Shown piece after piece: positions 12,701 through 20,688 of a DNA stretch of 64,000 nucleotides. How positions within the stretch are numbered: position 1 is the stretch's first letter; every line of letters begins with the position of its first letter. This DNA comes from Algoriphagus sediminis. Lineage in GTDB: Bacteria > Bacteroidota > Bacteroidia > Cytophagales > Cyclobacteriaceae. The notes under the pieces were generated by a model. That model saw only the letters and a program-made list of their open reading frames with translations, was not told the DNA's origin and made no database searches. The translations under genes and the position numbers were made by a program. The DNA lies in the NCBI RefSeq assembly GCF_030403435.1, contig NZ_JAUEPH010000003.1:372001-436000 (forward strand), in the 5' to 3' direction.

Positions 12701-13007
12701 AGCTATCGGTGCAAGGACCTGGGGAGGGGAAGTCTGGCTTTCAGGAGTGAATAGACTTACAGATAATGGTATCGCAAGGGCTCCGATGAATGGAGTTTAT
12801 GGAGAGGAAGGAGAATGGCTCATCGAAGGTTATGGCTTTGTTCCGGATATAGAAGTGATCAATATGCCCAAGGCTACATTTGAGGGTGAGGATGCTCAGC
12901 TTGATGCAGCTATTGAGCATTTAAAAGAATTGATAAGGACAGACCCAAGACCTGTGCCACAGCCACCAGCATACCCAGACAAGTCTTTTAAGAATGGGAA
13001 GAATTAA
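9747..13007 (+). CDS. Tricorn-type S41 family serine protease
   Basis: About 1086 residues. Tricorn proteases cut short peptides released by other proteases. After a signal peptide (ends about SHAQ), so exported, come WD40/TolB-like blades with repeated LSPDGKWVAY and WSPDSKFLAY motifs (about 30-560), a helical domain, a PDZ domain (about 740-830) and an S41 core with RHNRGGNID and the nucleophile region TASDGEAF. The serine followed by aspartate agrees with the Tricorn active site. I chose the ATG at 9747 over the in-frame TTG at 9732 because it opens directly on the signal peptide. It is monocistronic: a strong terminator follows. The neighbouring genes give no clue to the substrate. Confidence 0.92.
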   Translation: MKLKLFLAFFTATLFSLISHAQSGYFMHPDISGDQIVFVSEGDIWKVSASGGSAIRLTTHPGDESDPKLSPDGKWVAYAASYEGPTEVYVISIQGGLPKRLTYEASSSTPTGWKGNEQVAYMTTQYSTLPRLRTVLVNVENLEKEFVPLSLAAEGTFSEDGSDVYFVRPSFHNNVTKRYEGGTARKIWKYTDGAEEAVRLTQDYDGEDHHPVHHGDKVYFLSARDGIMNVWSMSTEGSNLTQLTTEDTFDVREFSLSENQLVYRVGADLKLMDLGSGSEQQLAISLVSDFDQLRENWVTNPEQYITNASVSNDGDRVALTARGRVFVFPSKQGREVRLSRKDGVRYRDAVFSSDGKEILVFSDESSEFEIHAYSSLGLDEGRALTSDGEVLRQNLLPSPDGNKVAYSDLDNKIWILDINSGASTQVTESDEDLTTMPTWSPDSKFLAYGQAASNTFSQIWIYDLAAAKNIPVTTDRINSLSPQWSHDGNWLYFLSDRNFQSLVGSPWGQRQPEPFWEKQMKIYQIALKKGLASPFHPKTELTEEEKKEEDGAEVSVSIDEDGLMERLYEVPVPAGNYKNLLVTDKAIYFHQVGPGLGVYYGGGAPSRDNPTIMMMAIGPDEEPKEFLKNINSYTPSANNKYILATRGSTHHVVPLGTSPVSDPSKFRLDLSGWKFSIDPREDWKQIYTDAWRMERDYFYDRNMHGVDWDAMYEKYLPFVDRVSSRAELSDVIGEMVGELSVLHTSVRGGDLRSGEDNISFGTLGARFSRNDKMQGYSIEHIYQSDPDYPDEMSPLAHAHVDFEVGDVITHVDGVPVMSVPDIHYLLRDKAGEQVRISYLGSDGADKGDEIIVPMSSGADYNLRYNEWEWSRRMKTEEASEGDIGYVHLRAMGSGDISQWYRDFYPQFKKKGLVIDVRHNRGGNIDSFILEKLIREVFFYWKSRNGEPYWNMPYSFRGHLVLLVDEFTASDGEAFAEGFRRLGLGKAIGARTWGGEVWLSGVNRLTDNGIARAPMNGVYGEEGEWLIEGYGFVPDIEVINMPKATFEGEDAQLDAAIEHLKELIRTDPRPVPQPPAYPDKSFKNGKN

Positions 13008-13015
13008 TCGATATT

Positions 13016-13045
13016 AAAGCGAAGTTTCAGACTTCGCTTTTTTTT
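13016..13045 (+). terminator. Rho-independent terminator of the Tricorn gene
   Basis: A perfect inverted repeat AAGCGAAGT / ACTTCGCTT with a five-base loop is followed by eight T residues, nine bases after the stop codon. It separates the Tricorn gene from the FIST operon. Confidence 0.9.
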
Positions 13046-13257
13046 ATGAATATTCATTCTCGAATCCGGAGAAATTGAAACTTATTCCAATGGTCAAATC
13101 ATAATTGGATTCGAAAAAAATGAAAATTGCTAGTTTGAAATTGTGTATATTTTTCACCAAATAAGAAAGAGGGCAAAGATATGTTTATATCGATCTTAAT
13201 TGGGTCCTACTAATTATTTGAATAGTTATTTTTTATATCCCAAACGAATTAAATTTT

Positions 13258-14460
13258 ATGGAAACCAAAGTCGGCATTGGCCAAAGTAATCAAACAGACT
13301 CTTTTTCTGCTGGTAAGGAAGCTACGGCATCAGCATTAAATAAAGGCAAAATTGAGAGGGCTGATTTTGCCTTAATCTTTTGTGGGGGCAAACACGATCC
13401 ACATGAATTTTTAAAAGGAGTAAATTCAGTTATTCCAGAATGCCCAAAAGCTGGAGGAACTTCATTCGGAATTATTACAGATTCCTTTATTGGATATGAT
13501 GGTTTCGAAACGGGTGTGACGCTTTTCAGTTCGGACAAAATCAAATTTGATGTGTTTGCTGAAGGAGACATTAATTTGAACGAATTCAAAGCAGGTGATG
13601 CTCTAGGCAAGCAGATTAAATCTGGAGGAATCAAGGATCCAAAAGCTCTGATGGTTTTTTATGATTCCAGTAAGCAGCAAAACCCACCCATGTTGAATTT
13701 TGCCACACCTTTATTTGCGGCTTTGGAGCCTCATCTTCCAGCTGGAATTCCCTGTGCAGGAGGAGGTTTTTTAGCTGATATGAGATTATCCCAATGCTAT
13801 CAGTTTGTGAATGACGAAGTTGTTTCCCAGCATGTGGTTGCGATAGTGATATCCGGTGATTGTGAATTTGAAACCACTATTCTTCATGGTTGCCATCCTT
13901 GTTCCGATTACCTGACTGTAACTAAGGCAGAGGGACCTGTGGTATTTGAAATTGACGGAGTTCCAGCAGTGGATAAAATCCATGAGCTTTTGGGTGGAAA
14001 GGATGTGGTCGATGTGAAGGATTTTGCCATGAATGTTACTCTGGGTATTAATCGTGGTGATAAGTTTGGTGAATTTCAGGAAAAAAATTTTGCAAACCGA
14101 CTTACTCTTGCCGTTGATGAAGAGAATAAGGCCTTGGTTATGTTTGAGCCTGATTTGACACCAGGGTCTGAAGTTCAGCTTATGCGTAGAAATCTTGAGC
14201 CTGATTATTTAGAGTCTGTAATTTCTGAAGTCAAAGATCAAATTTCTAATCTGAATCCGGTCTTTGCTTTTTATATTAACTGTGGAGGTCGGGCTAGGCC
14301 ATTCTCAGGTGTAGGGTTTGAAGATGCAGAGGAGGTACAGAAGGCTGTAGGGGACATTCCATTGGCGGGCTTTTATTCAGGTGTAGAAGTAGCACGAGTC
14401 GGGGAATTCCTTCAGCCATTAGATTGGACCGGTGTCCTTTGTTTTTTGGCTGAAAAATAA
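13258..14460 (+). CDS. FIST N/FIST C domain sensor protein
   Basis: A 400-residue cytoplasmic protein without a signal peptide. The N-terminal half (about 25-200) has the FIST pattern, with a glycine-rich stretch AGGTSFGIITD and a GIPCAGGGF motif. The C-terminal half (about 220-395) has FYINCGGRARP and GFYSGVEVA, typical of FIST_C. FIST domains are proposed small-ligand (possibly amino-acid) sensors usually joined to signalling output domains. Here the output appears to be a separate polypeptide: the adenylate cyclase begins 3 bp downstream. About 250 bp of upstream DNA after a terminator leaves room for a promoter, so this is likely the first gene of an operon. The ligand is unknown. Confidence 0.9.
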   Translation: METKVGIGQSNQTDSFSAGKEATASALNKGKIERADFALIFCGGKHDPHEFLKGVNSVIPECPKAGGTSFGIITDSFIGYDGFETGVTLFSSDKIKFDVFAEGDINLNEFKAGDALGKQIKSGGIKDPKALMVFYDSSKQQNPPMLNFATPLFAALEPHLPAGIPCAGGGFLADMRLSQCYQFVNDEVVSQHVVAIVISGDCEFETTILHGCHPCSDYLTVTKAEGPVVFEIDGVPAVDKIHELLGGKDVVDVKDFAMNVTLGINRGDKFGEFQEKNFANRLTLAVDEENKALVMFEPDLTPGSEVQLMRRNLEPDYLESVISEVKDQISNLNPVFAFYINCGGRARPFSGVGFEDAEEVQKAVGDIPLAGFYSGVEVARVGEFLQPLDWTGVLCFLAEK

Positions 14461-14463
14461 ATT

Positions 14464-15789
14464 ATGTCCTGGGAAGAAAAGCTGGAGCAAGCACAAAAGG
14501 AAATAAACTACTATAAAAGTAGACTTCAAAAATTATCCACCTCTTATATGAGTCTGGAGTATAGAACTGCTGATCTTTCTAAGGATGTACTTCAGATGAG
14601 TGAGGGGCTGAAAGTAATCGCTGAACTTCAGGATGTGGATGCAAAAAGCGATGAAGACCAGCTTTTCGAAAGCCTGGCTGAAAGTATTAATGTCCGGTTA
14701 AAAATGGATGTTGCAGCCATTCTACTACCTGTTGAAGAAGGCAAGCTGGATTTTGATTTAAGATATCTAAAGGGTTTTGGACAGTACGATACCGAAACTG
14801 TAAGACAAAAAATTATTCAAGTTCCAAAAGATGTTTTTGAAAGTAAAAAAGGAGTTATAGTAAATAAAGAAGATGAGCTTAATGAGTTTCAGTCTTATCT
14901 TCAGAGAGAACTAGAAATAGAAAATCTCATTTTCTCTCCCATTATCCACAATAAAGAGATCATGGGATACTTTTTTGCTGGCCGTAGAAGTCAGCTTCTC
15001 CAAAAAGGAAAAGGAATTTTGCCCTACCACTTGAATATTTTGGATGCTATTGGAGGGGTGGTATCTACCGTACAAAACCAACTGGAGAGGCAGCAAGTGT
15101 TGGAAGGCCTAGTGAATAAAAGGACTAAAGAACTTCAAGAAGAAAAAGAAACCAGTGAAAACCTTTTACTTAACATTCTTCCCTGGGAGACGACCCAGGA
15201 ATTAAAGAAAAATGGTTCTGTAAAGGCCAAAGATTTTAATATGGTCTCAGTGCTTTTTACTGATTTTAAAGATTTCACCAGGTTCAGTGCCGGTCTCAGC
15301 TCGAAGGAACTCGTGGAGCTTATTGACTTTTACTATCGGGAGATGGATAAAATCACTGGAAAGCATGGCATCGAAAAAATTAAAACTATTGGGGATAGCT
15401 ACATGTGTGCCTCTGGATTACCTGTAGAGCGAGAAGACCATGCCATAGCAGCAGTTCGGGCGGCATTTGAAATACGGGACTTTATTCAGAGAACCAAAGA
15501 AGAGAGAATAAAGCAAAATAAACCCTACTTTGAGGTCAGGATTGGAATCAATAGTGGTCCTGTGGTAGCAGGAATAGTGGGTATCAAAAAGTTCGCCTAT
15601 GATATTTGGGGTGACACGGTGAATGTGGCCTCCAGAATGGAATCGAACGGTGAACCTGGGAAAATAAACATCAGCGATTCTACCTATGAGCTGGTTAAAG
15701 ATTATTTTGAATTTGAATACCGGGGAGAAATCCCTGTAAAAAATAAAGGCGAGATAGGGATGTACTTTGTCGAACCGACTTTGGGATAG
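14464..15789 (+). CDS. Class III adenylate cyclase with coiled coil and GAF-like domain
   Basis: A 441-residue soluble cyclase. It has an N-terminal coiled coil (about 1-45), a GAF-like region (about 60-210), a second coiled coil ending in LLLNILP, and a class III catalytic domain (about 255-438). Metal-binding aspartates lie in LFTDF and KTIGDSYM. The lysine of EKIKTIGD and the aspartate of YDIWGDTVN fit ATP rather than GTP as substrate, and the asparagine and arginine of VNVASRME fit the transition-state pair. All catalytic positions are therefore present. It lies 3 bp after the FIST gene, which suggests a two-protein sensor/cyclase unit. The cyclase domain resembles that at 44282-46180. 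Confidence 0.93.
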   Translation: MSWEEKLEQAQKEINYYKSRLQKLSTSYMSLEYRTADLSKDVLQMSEGLKVIAELQDVDAKSDEDQLFESLAESINVRLKMDVAAILLPVEEGKLDFDLRYLKGFGQYDTETVRQKIIQVPKDVFESKKGVIVNKEDELNEFQSYLQRELEIENLIFSPIIHNKEIMGYFFAGRRSQLLQKGKGILPYHLNILDAIGGVVSTVQNQLERQQVLEGLVNKRTKELQEEKETSENLLLNILPWETTQELKKNGSVKAKDFNMVSVLFTDFKDFTRFSAGLSSKELVELIDFYYREMDKITGKHGIEKIKTIGDSYMCASGLPVEREDHAIAAVRAAFEIRDFIQRTKEERIKQNKPYFEVRIGINSGPVVAGIVGIKKFAYDIWGDTVNVASRMESNGEPGKINISDSTYELVKDYFEFEYRGEIPVKNKGEIGMYFVEPTLG

Positions 15790-15856
15790 TCAGATTTTTT
15801 TTCAGTCGGAGAATCAGCTGGCCTAACCATTTTTTCTTAACCTTAATTGTTTAATC

Positions 15857-18034
15857 ATGAGTCAATTTGATTTTCCGAGGATCAATTTTCACGGTAGTGT
15901 GCTCCTCGATGTTCCCACAGGAAACAACGGGAAGTTTTCACCTCTAAAAATTTACAATCAGGATGAAGCTTTGCCATACAGACCTCCTAGAGTGTATTTG
16001 AAACCCGGAATAATTCCCAATATTCCTGCTAAGTACAAAATTGAGACTGATGAAAACTCACCATATTCTGATTATAACAAATATGTTGAAATAAGTAGTG
16101 TTACCGATGAGGTATACGATGCTTGGGCGATCTGTCATTTAGGCACTTCAGGTCATGATGATGATTATAAGGAGCTTTATGAAAACGTCCCTCTTGATGG
16201 TGATTCTCCACAACCCATGCTTTCTGAAGGAATGGTTCAGCCGAGTTATTGGAATTATTATGGAGATCTCAGCGTCTATGCCGAGGATATTCGAATCACT
16301 GGTGTTCAGGTGGTGGATGATCTGGGGAATGTAACTACCTATACCCCAGGTAATTCTGATGGATGTCCAGCTGGTCTGTCCCAGCTGCTAGGACAATCAT
16401 TTTCATTTCATCAACAGTTCTTTGATCCAAATAGTAGGACCACAGCCATGTTTTGTGACGTGGATAGTATAGGCGATTCTTGTACCCAGATGTTTTATTC
16501 TCTTGCTGGAATCTATGGAAAGCCCAATAATCAGGAAAAAACCTTTTTCACCGGAGTACCTTGCAAGTCAGCTTTCAATTGGCTTTCACTTTGTAAGGTC
16601 CTAAATTTAAATAATCCACTTTTGTCACCTATGTACGGAGGCACTTATTTCAACTCCACTATCCAGCTCAATGCAGATCAGACCGATCCTCAATTTCAAC
16701 AGGATCTAAATACAGCTGCTGGTTTTCATGTGGATGCTCTTTCCATGAAAATCCTCTTACATCAGGTTTATGAAGTAAGAAATCCAGATTACAAAAAAAT
16801 GCCAACCGCTCCCTTGGGTAATAATCAGACTTCGGTCCCTAAAAACCCTGCACGAGTGGCTTTTTCAGGATCTTTGTGTCCTCATGTGTCTGGGGTGGAT
16901 ATGACCACAACAGATATCGCTCGAATTTTAAAAAATGAAGTGGTAAACAATCCTAAGTTAGATGTAGGCCACTTAGATTTACCCATTCCTCAAGGTTCGA
17001 ATGAAGGGATTACCATAGAATCGCAAGTGCAATTGCCACCTGCATTTGTTCGAGTGAACCCTACAAAAAAGGTTATCAGTCTAGATGTAATTAATACCAT
17101 TTGTGAATACGGGATTGGTTTTGGAGATTACAGTTGCTATGGCGGGGATACTGCGATTCCACCATTCAAAAGTTTTGAAAATTTTGATTTCAATACCCTC
17201 TCCTTGTATTTTATACCTGATGATCAATCCGGTAATGTGCTTATTGGTTCTTTGACCCATACGGAGGATTACAACATGGCCGTGTTCTTGGCGAAAGGAG
17301 GAGTTATGGATTTTAAAATTCCCCCAGGGAAACACGACTTCTCAGCTGGAAAATTTGCTATTTTTTGGAAAGATGGTGAACTAATGATGGAAGATGATTA
17401 CTTAGTTCTTACAGATCAAAAAGGATCTTACGCTGAAGAAAACCAGCATGATAATTACAATTATAAATATGATGGTTCGGGTCGTGGGCCGATCACTTTA
17501 AGGTGCTTTAAAAGGGGTCAGCCCATTCCATACGAAAGTCGGGTAGAAGGGGTATATCAAACGGCTTGGAACCAAAATTATCCTTTTACTTTTTATGACA
17601 AGGTTGACTTCAAATATCCAACTAATGTGGTCGGTTGTACGCAGTATACCTTTGCCATTACAGAGAACCAACGAATTCCAAATTTTCAAACTACCAGTCC
17701 TCTGTATTTTTTAGCTAACGGCTATTACCTGGTCGGGCGAGTACTAGACGAGGCAGCGGATTTGGTAAAATATCTGGATGGGACGGAGCCTCTGACATTC
17801 GAGGTACTGTATGATAAGATTCTATCAAATTATAACAATGTGCTTCCGATTATGAATTCGATTTTACCATTCCAGGAATCGGTTTGGAGCGAACCGTATA
17901 CTATGCGCAGGATGCTCATGCTGACGGATGAAAAAAACTGGGGAGGTTATATGTATATGCCGGTAACCAGAGAATTATCAAAAAATCAGCATGCTCTTCT
18001 TCAAATGTGGGCAAAGCAAAAAATCAATTCTTAG
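15857..18034 (+). CDS. Homologue of the N-terminal part of VioB, without the ferritin-like domain
   Basis: A 725-residue protein with no signal peptide. Its start, FDFPRINFHG followed by a P-T-x-N-N motif, resembles the beginning of VioB/RebD/StaD (FPRIHFRG, P-T-A-N), enzymes that couple two indole-pyruvate imine units in violacein and chromopyrrolic acid synthesis. Its last residues (YMPVTRELS, about 700-708) match the VioB segment YMPSTRELS just before that family's ferritin-like domain. This protein ends there, so the ferritin-like part is missing. The comparison is from memory of the family, not a search. No VioA-, VioE- or RebO-like gene is visible, so pigment synthesis is not implied. 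It follows the cyclase by 67 bp and precedes a lipoprotein by 18 bp, so is probably in the same operon. Function unknown. Confidence 0.7.
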   Translation: MSQFDFPRINFHGSVLLDVPTGNNGKFSPLKIYNQDEALPYRPPRVYLKPGIIPNIPAKYKIETDENSPYSDYNKYVEISSVTDEVYDAWAICHLGTSGHDDDYKELYENVPLDGDSPQPMLSEGMVQPSYWNYYGDLSVYAEDIRITGVQVVDDLGNVTTYTPGNSDGCPAGLSQLLGQSFSFHQQFFDPNSRTTAMFCDVDSIGDSCTQMFYSLAGIYGKPNNQEKTFFTGVPCKSAFNWLSLCKVLNLNNPLLSPMYGGTYFNSTIQLNADQTDPQFQQDLNTAAGFHVDALSMKILLHQVYEVRNPDYKKMPTAPLGNNQTSVPKNPARVAFSGSLCPHVSGVDMTTTDIARILKNEVVNNPKLDVGHLDLPIPQGSNEGITIESQVQLPPAFVRVNPTKKVISLDVINTICEYGIGFGDYSCYGGDTAIPPFKSFENFDFNTLSLYFIPDDQSGNVLIGSLTHTEDYNMAVFLAKGGVMDFKIPPGKHDFSAGKFAIFWKDGELMMEDDYLVLTDQKGSYAEENQHDNYNYKYDGSGRGPITLRCFKRGQPIPYESRVEGVYQTAWNQNYPFTFYDKVDFKYPTNVVGCTQYTFAITENQRIPNFQTTSPLYFLANGYYLVGRVLDEAADLVKYLDGTEPLTFEVLYDKILSNYNNVLPIMNSILPFQESVWSEPYTMRRMLMLTDEKNWGGYMYMPVTRELSKNQHALLQMWAKQKINS

Positions 18035-18052
18035 TCCTAAATTATAAACAAC

Positions 18053-19534
18053 ATGAAAAATTCAATTTTAAGAATACTTGGACTAGCATTGATTTTATCT
18101 TTGAACCAGTTTTGCTCAGCTCCAACTGAGGATAGGGAGGGAGATGAAATGGTTTTGGCGACCGAAACCTCACCTTTGATGGCTCAAGTTCAAGGGTTGT
18201 TTGAAGGAGCAAATGAAGATAGTACTGTTTCGGACTTTATCCAGATCCATTTGGAGGCTGAAGACCTCGGTTTTTTAATTCCGGCTCTTCAAAGTCCAGT
18301 TTATGCTACCTATGGTAGTCAATGGGTGATGTTTGGAGGAAGAAAAGCTGGACTACATAACATGAATAATGATCCACCAGCTTTTCCTAACCTTATGGCC
18401 AACGATTCGATTTGGGTAGTGGATTTGGATGCCAAAAAAACTACAGGCGTACCTGTTCCTCCCCTATATACCACTTACCTCTCAGGAAGTAGTATGCTTC
18501 ACTATCAGGAAGGGGAAACACTTTATGCCTCGGGTGGCTACACTTCAATCGGAGATACTACGATTAGCAATTGGACTTCAGATCACTTTTTTGAAATCAA
18601 CATCCCAGGTTTGATTCAATACGTGAATTCAGGGGGTAGTACCCCAGCCCTAGACCAGGTCTTTACTAAAGTCATAAGTGATCCCTTTTTACAAGTAACT
18701 GGCGGGGAAATGATGGTTTCAAATGGAAATTTCTACCTCATCGGAGGTCAAAATTATAAGGGGGCATATCTTCCTGGAAACACCGGAGACTATACCCGGG
18801 CTGTACGTAAGTTTTCACTTACAACAGATGGCATTAACTGGATGATTACAGATACCTTATCAGTAATTGACTCCACAAAATTACACCGTAGGGACTACAC
18901 CTTGGCAGAAGTTATTACCCCTGGGCCTGATTCTCTGGGAGCTGTAATTTATGGAGGGGTGTTTAACCAATATGGATTAGGCTATCCTTCTCCTGTTTAT
19001 CTAAACGATTTAGGTTCAGGTGTTCCATCCGTTACCCTTGATGAGGAAACATTGCAGAAAGTAAACCTTTATTCCGCCGCTCAGATCGATGCCGTATTAG
19101 CTTTCGGAGAATATAGAGTCAGTCGAATTTCTATTCTAGGTGGGATCACTGATTTGAGTTATTTCCCAGATTCTTCTGGTTTAGGGGAGTCTGATATTCC
19201 TCTCCCTTTTTCAAATTTGATTTCAACTTACTATACAAATGGCGAGGATGAAACAATTGAATTAGTTCAGACCCCTCCCAATGCACTTATGCCTGGTTAC
19301 CTTGGTTCTAATGCTGTATTTTTCCCATTACCCGGATTACTGTATGGTGAATCAGAATCAATCATTGATCTGAACAAGGTGTTTCCTGGAGATGCTTCTG
19401 GACCTGTTTTGGTGGGGTATATGTATGGAGGAATTGAATCTCCAGTGGCTAACCCAATGAACGGAATGCAGAATTATAATACCAAAACGAATTCCACCCT
19501 ATACGGGGTGTATATGACTTTGGGCTTAGAATAA
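18053..19534 (+). CDS. Kelch-like beta-propeller lipoprotein
   Basis: A 493-residue secreted lipoprotein. The signal peptide ends in a lipobox at LNQFCS (Cys 21). The rest shows repeated beta-strand motifs with double glycines (WVMFGGRKAG, LYASGGYTS, FYLIGGQNYKG, AVIYGGVFNQ, ISILGGITD), spaced as in kelch/galactose-oxidase propeller blades. No enzymatic motif is visible, so it is probably a binding or scaffold protein at the outer membrane or periplasm. It is 18 bp behind the VioB-like gene and 11 bp before the transporter, so co-transcription is likely. Confidence 0.75.
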   Translation: MKNSILRILGLALILSLNQFCSAPTEDREGDEMVLATETSPLMAQVQGLFEGANEDSTVSDFIQIHLEAEDLGFLIPALQSPVYATYGSQWVMFGGRKAGLHNMNNDPPAFPNLMANDSIWVVDLDAKKTTGVPVPPLYTTYLSGSSMLHYQEGETLYASGGYTSIGDTTISNWTSDHFFEINIPGLIQYVNSGGSTPALDQVFTKVISDPFLQVTGGEMMVSNGNFYLIGGQNYKGAYLPGNTGDYTRAVRKFSLTTDGINWMITDTLSVIDSTKLHRRDYTLAEVITPGPDSLGAVIYGGVFNQYGLGYPSPVYLNDLGSGVPSVTLDEETLQKVNLYSAAQIDAVLAFGEYRVSRISILGGITDLSYFPDSSGLGESDIPLPFSNLISTYYTNGEDETIELVQTPPNALMPGYLGSNAVFFPLPGLLYGESESIIDLNKVFPGDASGPVLVGYMYGGIESPVANPMNGMQNYNTKTNSTLYGVYMTLGLE

Positions 19535-19545
19535 TTCTGGCCAAA

Positions 19546-20466
19546 TTGAAAAATTATCTATTCCCAATATTGGTCATCCTAGTGCTGAGTCTTGCCTTGA
19601 TCAGGCCAAGTTTTTTGTTGAATTGGGAAGGATTAGAAACTTCAGTTTTAATTGTACCCCTCCTTCAAATAATCATGTTTGGGGTGGGAACTGAAATGAG
19701 CCTGGCAGATTTTAAGGGTGTGGTTCAGATGCCGAAAGGAGTTCTAATTGGCATGCTTTGTCAGTTTAGCATCATGCCTTTTTTAGGGTTTGGAATTGCG
19801 AAGCTTTTTGGGTTTTCGCCTGAAATCGCCGCGGGGATTATTCTAGTAGGATCTTCACCCAGCGGATTAGCTTCTAATGTTATGTCTTATCTGGCTAAAG
19901 CCAATCTCGCTCTTTCAGTGACTATGACGGCTTGTGCTACTTTGGTCGCACCTCTAATCACTCCATTTATGATGAGCTGGCTTGGTGGTCAATTTGTGGA
20001 AGTTGATTTTCTGGGAATGATGTGGAGCATATTTCAGATTGTGATTATTCCCATAGCCATTGGATTACTGTTCAATCATTTTCTGAAAGGCAAAGTTAGC
20101 TGGCTGGATAGGATCATGCCCATAATTTCCATGGCTGGGATCATTCTGATCATAGGAGTAATTACAGCAAATGGAAGAGATAGTTTACTGGAGATCGGGT
20201 TGCTTCTTGTTTTGGCTTGCGTACTTCATAATGGCTTGGGATACTTGCTTGGGTATTTCGCTGCCAAAGCAGCTAAAATGGATGAAGCTTCCTGTAGAAC
20301 CATCGCCCTTGAAGTTGGCATGCAAAATTCTGGGCTGGCTTCCGGAATAGCAGTTCAAATGGGTAAAATTGGAACCGTTGGATTAGCACCAGCTGTTTTT
20401 GGGCCATTGATGAATGTTACGGGCTCGTTATTGGCTTCCTTCTGGAAAAACAGACCCCAAAGCTGA
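19546..20466 (+). CDS. Bile acid:sodium symporter (BASS) family transporter
   Basis: A 306-residue inner-membrane protein with about ten hydrophobic helices and no soluble domain. BASS-family features include GVGTEMSLADF near the first helices, GSSPSGLASNVMSYLAKAN in the core, and ALEVGMQNSGLASG, the crossover region that binds sodium in characterised members. Substrates of bacterial members vary widely (pantothenate, pyruvate, other organic anions), so none is assigned. The start is a TTG 11 bp after the lipoprotein stop; no in-frame ATG lies before the first helix. It ends 4 bp from the convergent small gene at 20471. Confidence 0.9.
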   Translation: MKNYLFPILVILVLSLALIRPSFLLNWEGLETSVLIVPLLQIIMFGVGTEMSLADFKGVVQMPKGVLIGMLCQFSIMPFLGFGIAKLFGFSPEIAAGIILVGSSPSGLASNVMSYLAKANLALSVTMTACATLVAPLITPFMMSWLGGQFVEVDFLGMMWSIFQIVIIPIAIGLLFNHFLKGKVSWLDRIMPIISMAGIILIIGVITANGRDSLLEIGLLLVLACVLHNGLGYLLGYFAAKAAKMDEASCRTIALEVGMQNSGLASGIAVQMGKIGTVGLAPAVFGPLMNVTGSLLASFWKNRPQS

Positions 20467-20470
20467 GATT

Positions 20471-20662
20471 CTAGCCGATAGTACCATCGCCGTCAATATC
20501 CCTACCTACTTGTTGTTCAAGGATGGTTAGTGTCTTTTGAAGGAGCACCCTGGTCTTTTTTAATTCCTCCTCTAAGTTTACCACCCGCTGTTCCAGACTG
20601 ATTGCTTTTTCATTTTGCTCTTCAATCTGGCTTTGCTGGATAAGATCCCAAAATAATCCCAT
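20471..20662 (-). CDS. Small coiled-coil protein with C-terminal EF-hand-like loop
   Basis: A 63-residue protein. Residues of about 12-50 form a heptad-rich amphipathic helix (EEQNEKAISLEQRVVNLEEE and onwards), and the C-terminus is DIDGDGTIG, matching the first nine positions of a calcium-binding EF-hand/dockerin loop but ending there. No signal peptide. It starts 26 bp after the IorB stop on the same strand and is likely the last gene of that operon. I do not recognise the family. Coding status is supported by the coiled coil, position and convergent packing against the BASS gene. Confidence 0.6.
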   Translation of the reverse strand: MGLFWDLIQQSQIEEQNEKAISLEQRVVNLEEELKKTRVLLQKTLTILEQQVGRDIDGDGTIG

Positions 20663-20688
20663 GACATTTGAATTTTAATAAAGTATAA

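Noticed and set aside
15857..18034. Evidence for a violacein-type pigment cluster
   Set aside because: Only a VioB N-terminal-like protein is present; no VioA/RebO oxidase, VioE, or tailoring oxygenase genes are nearby.
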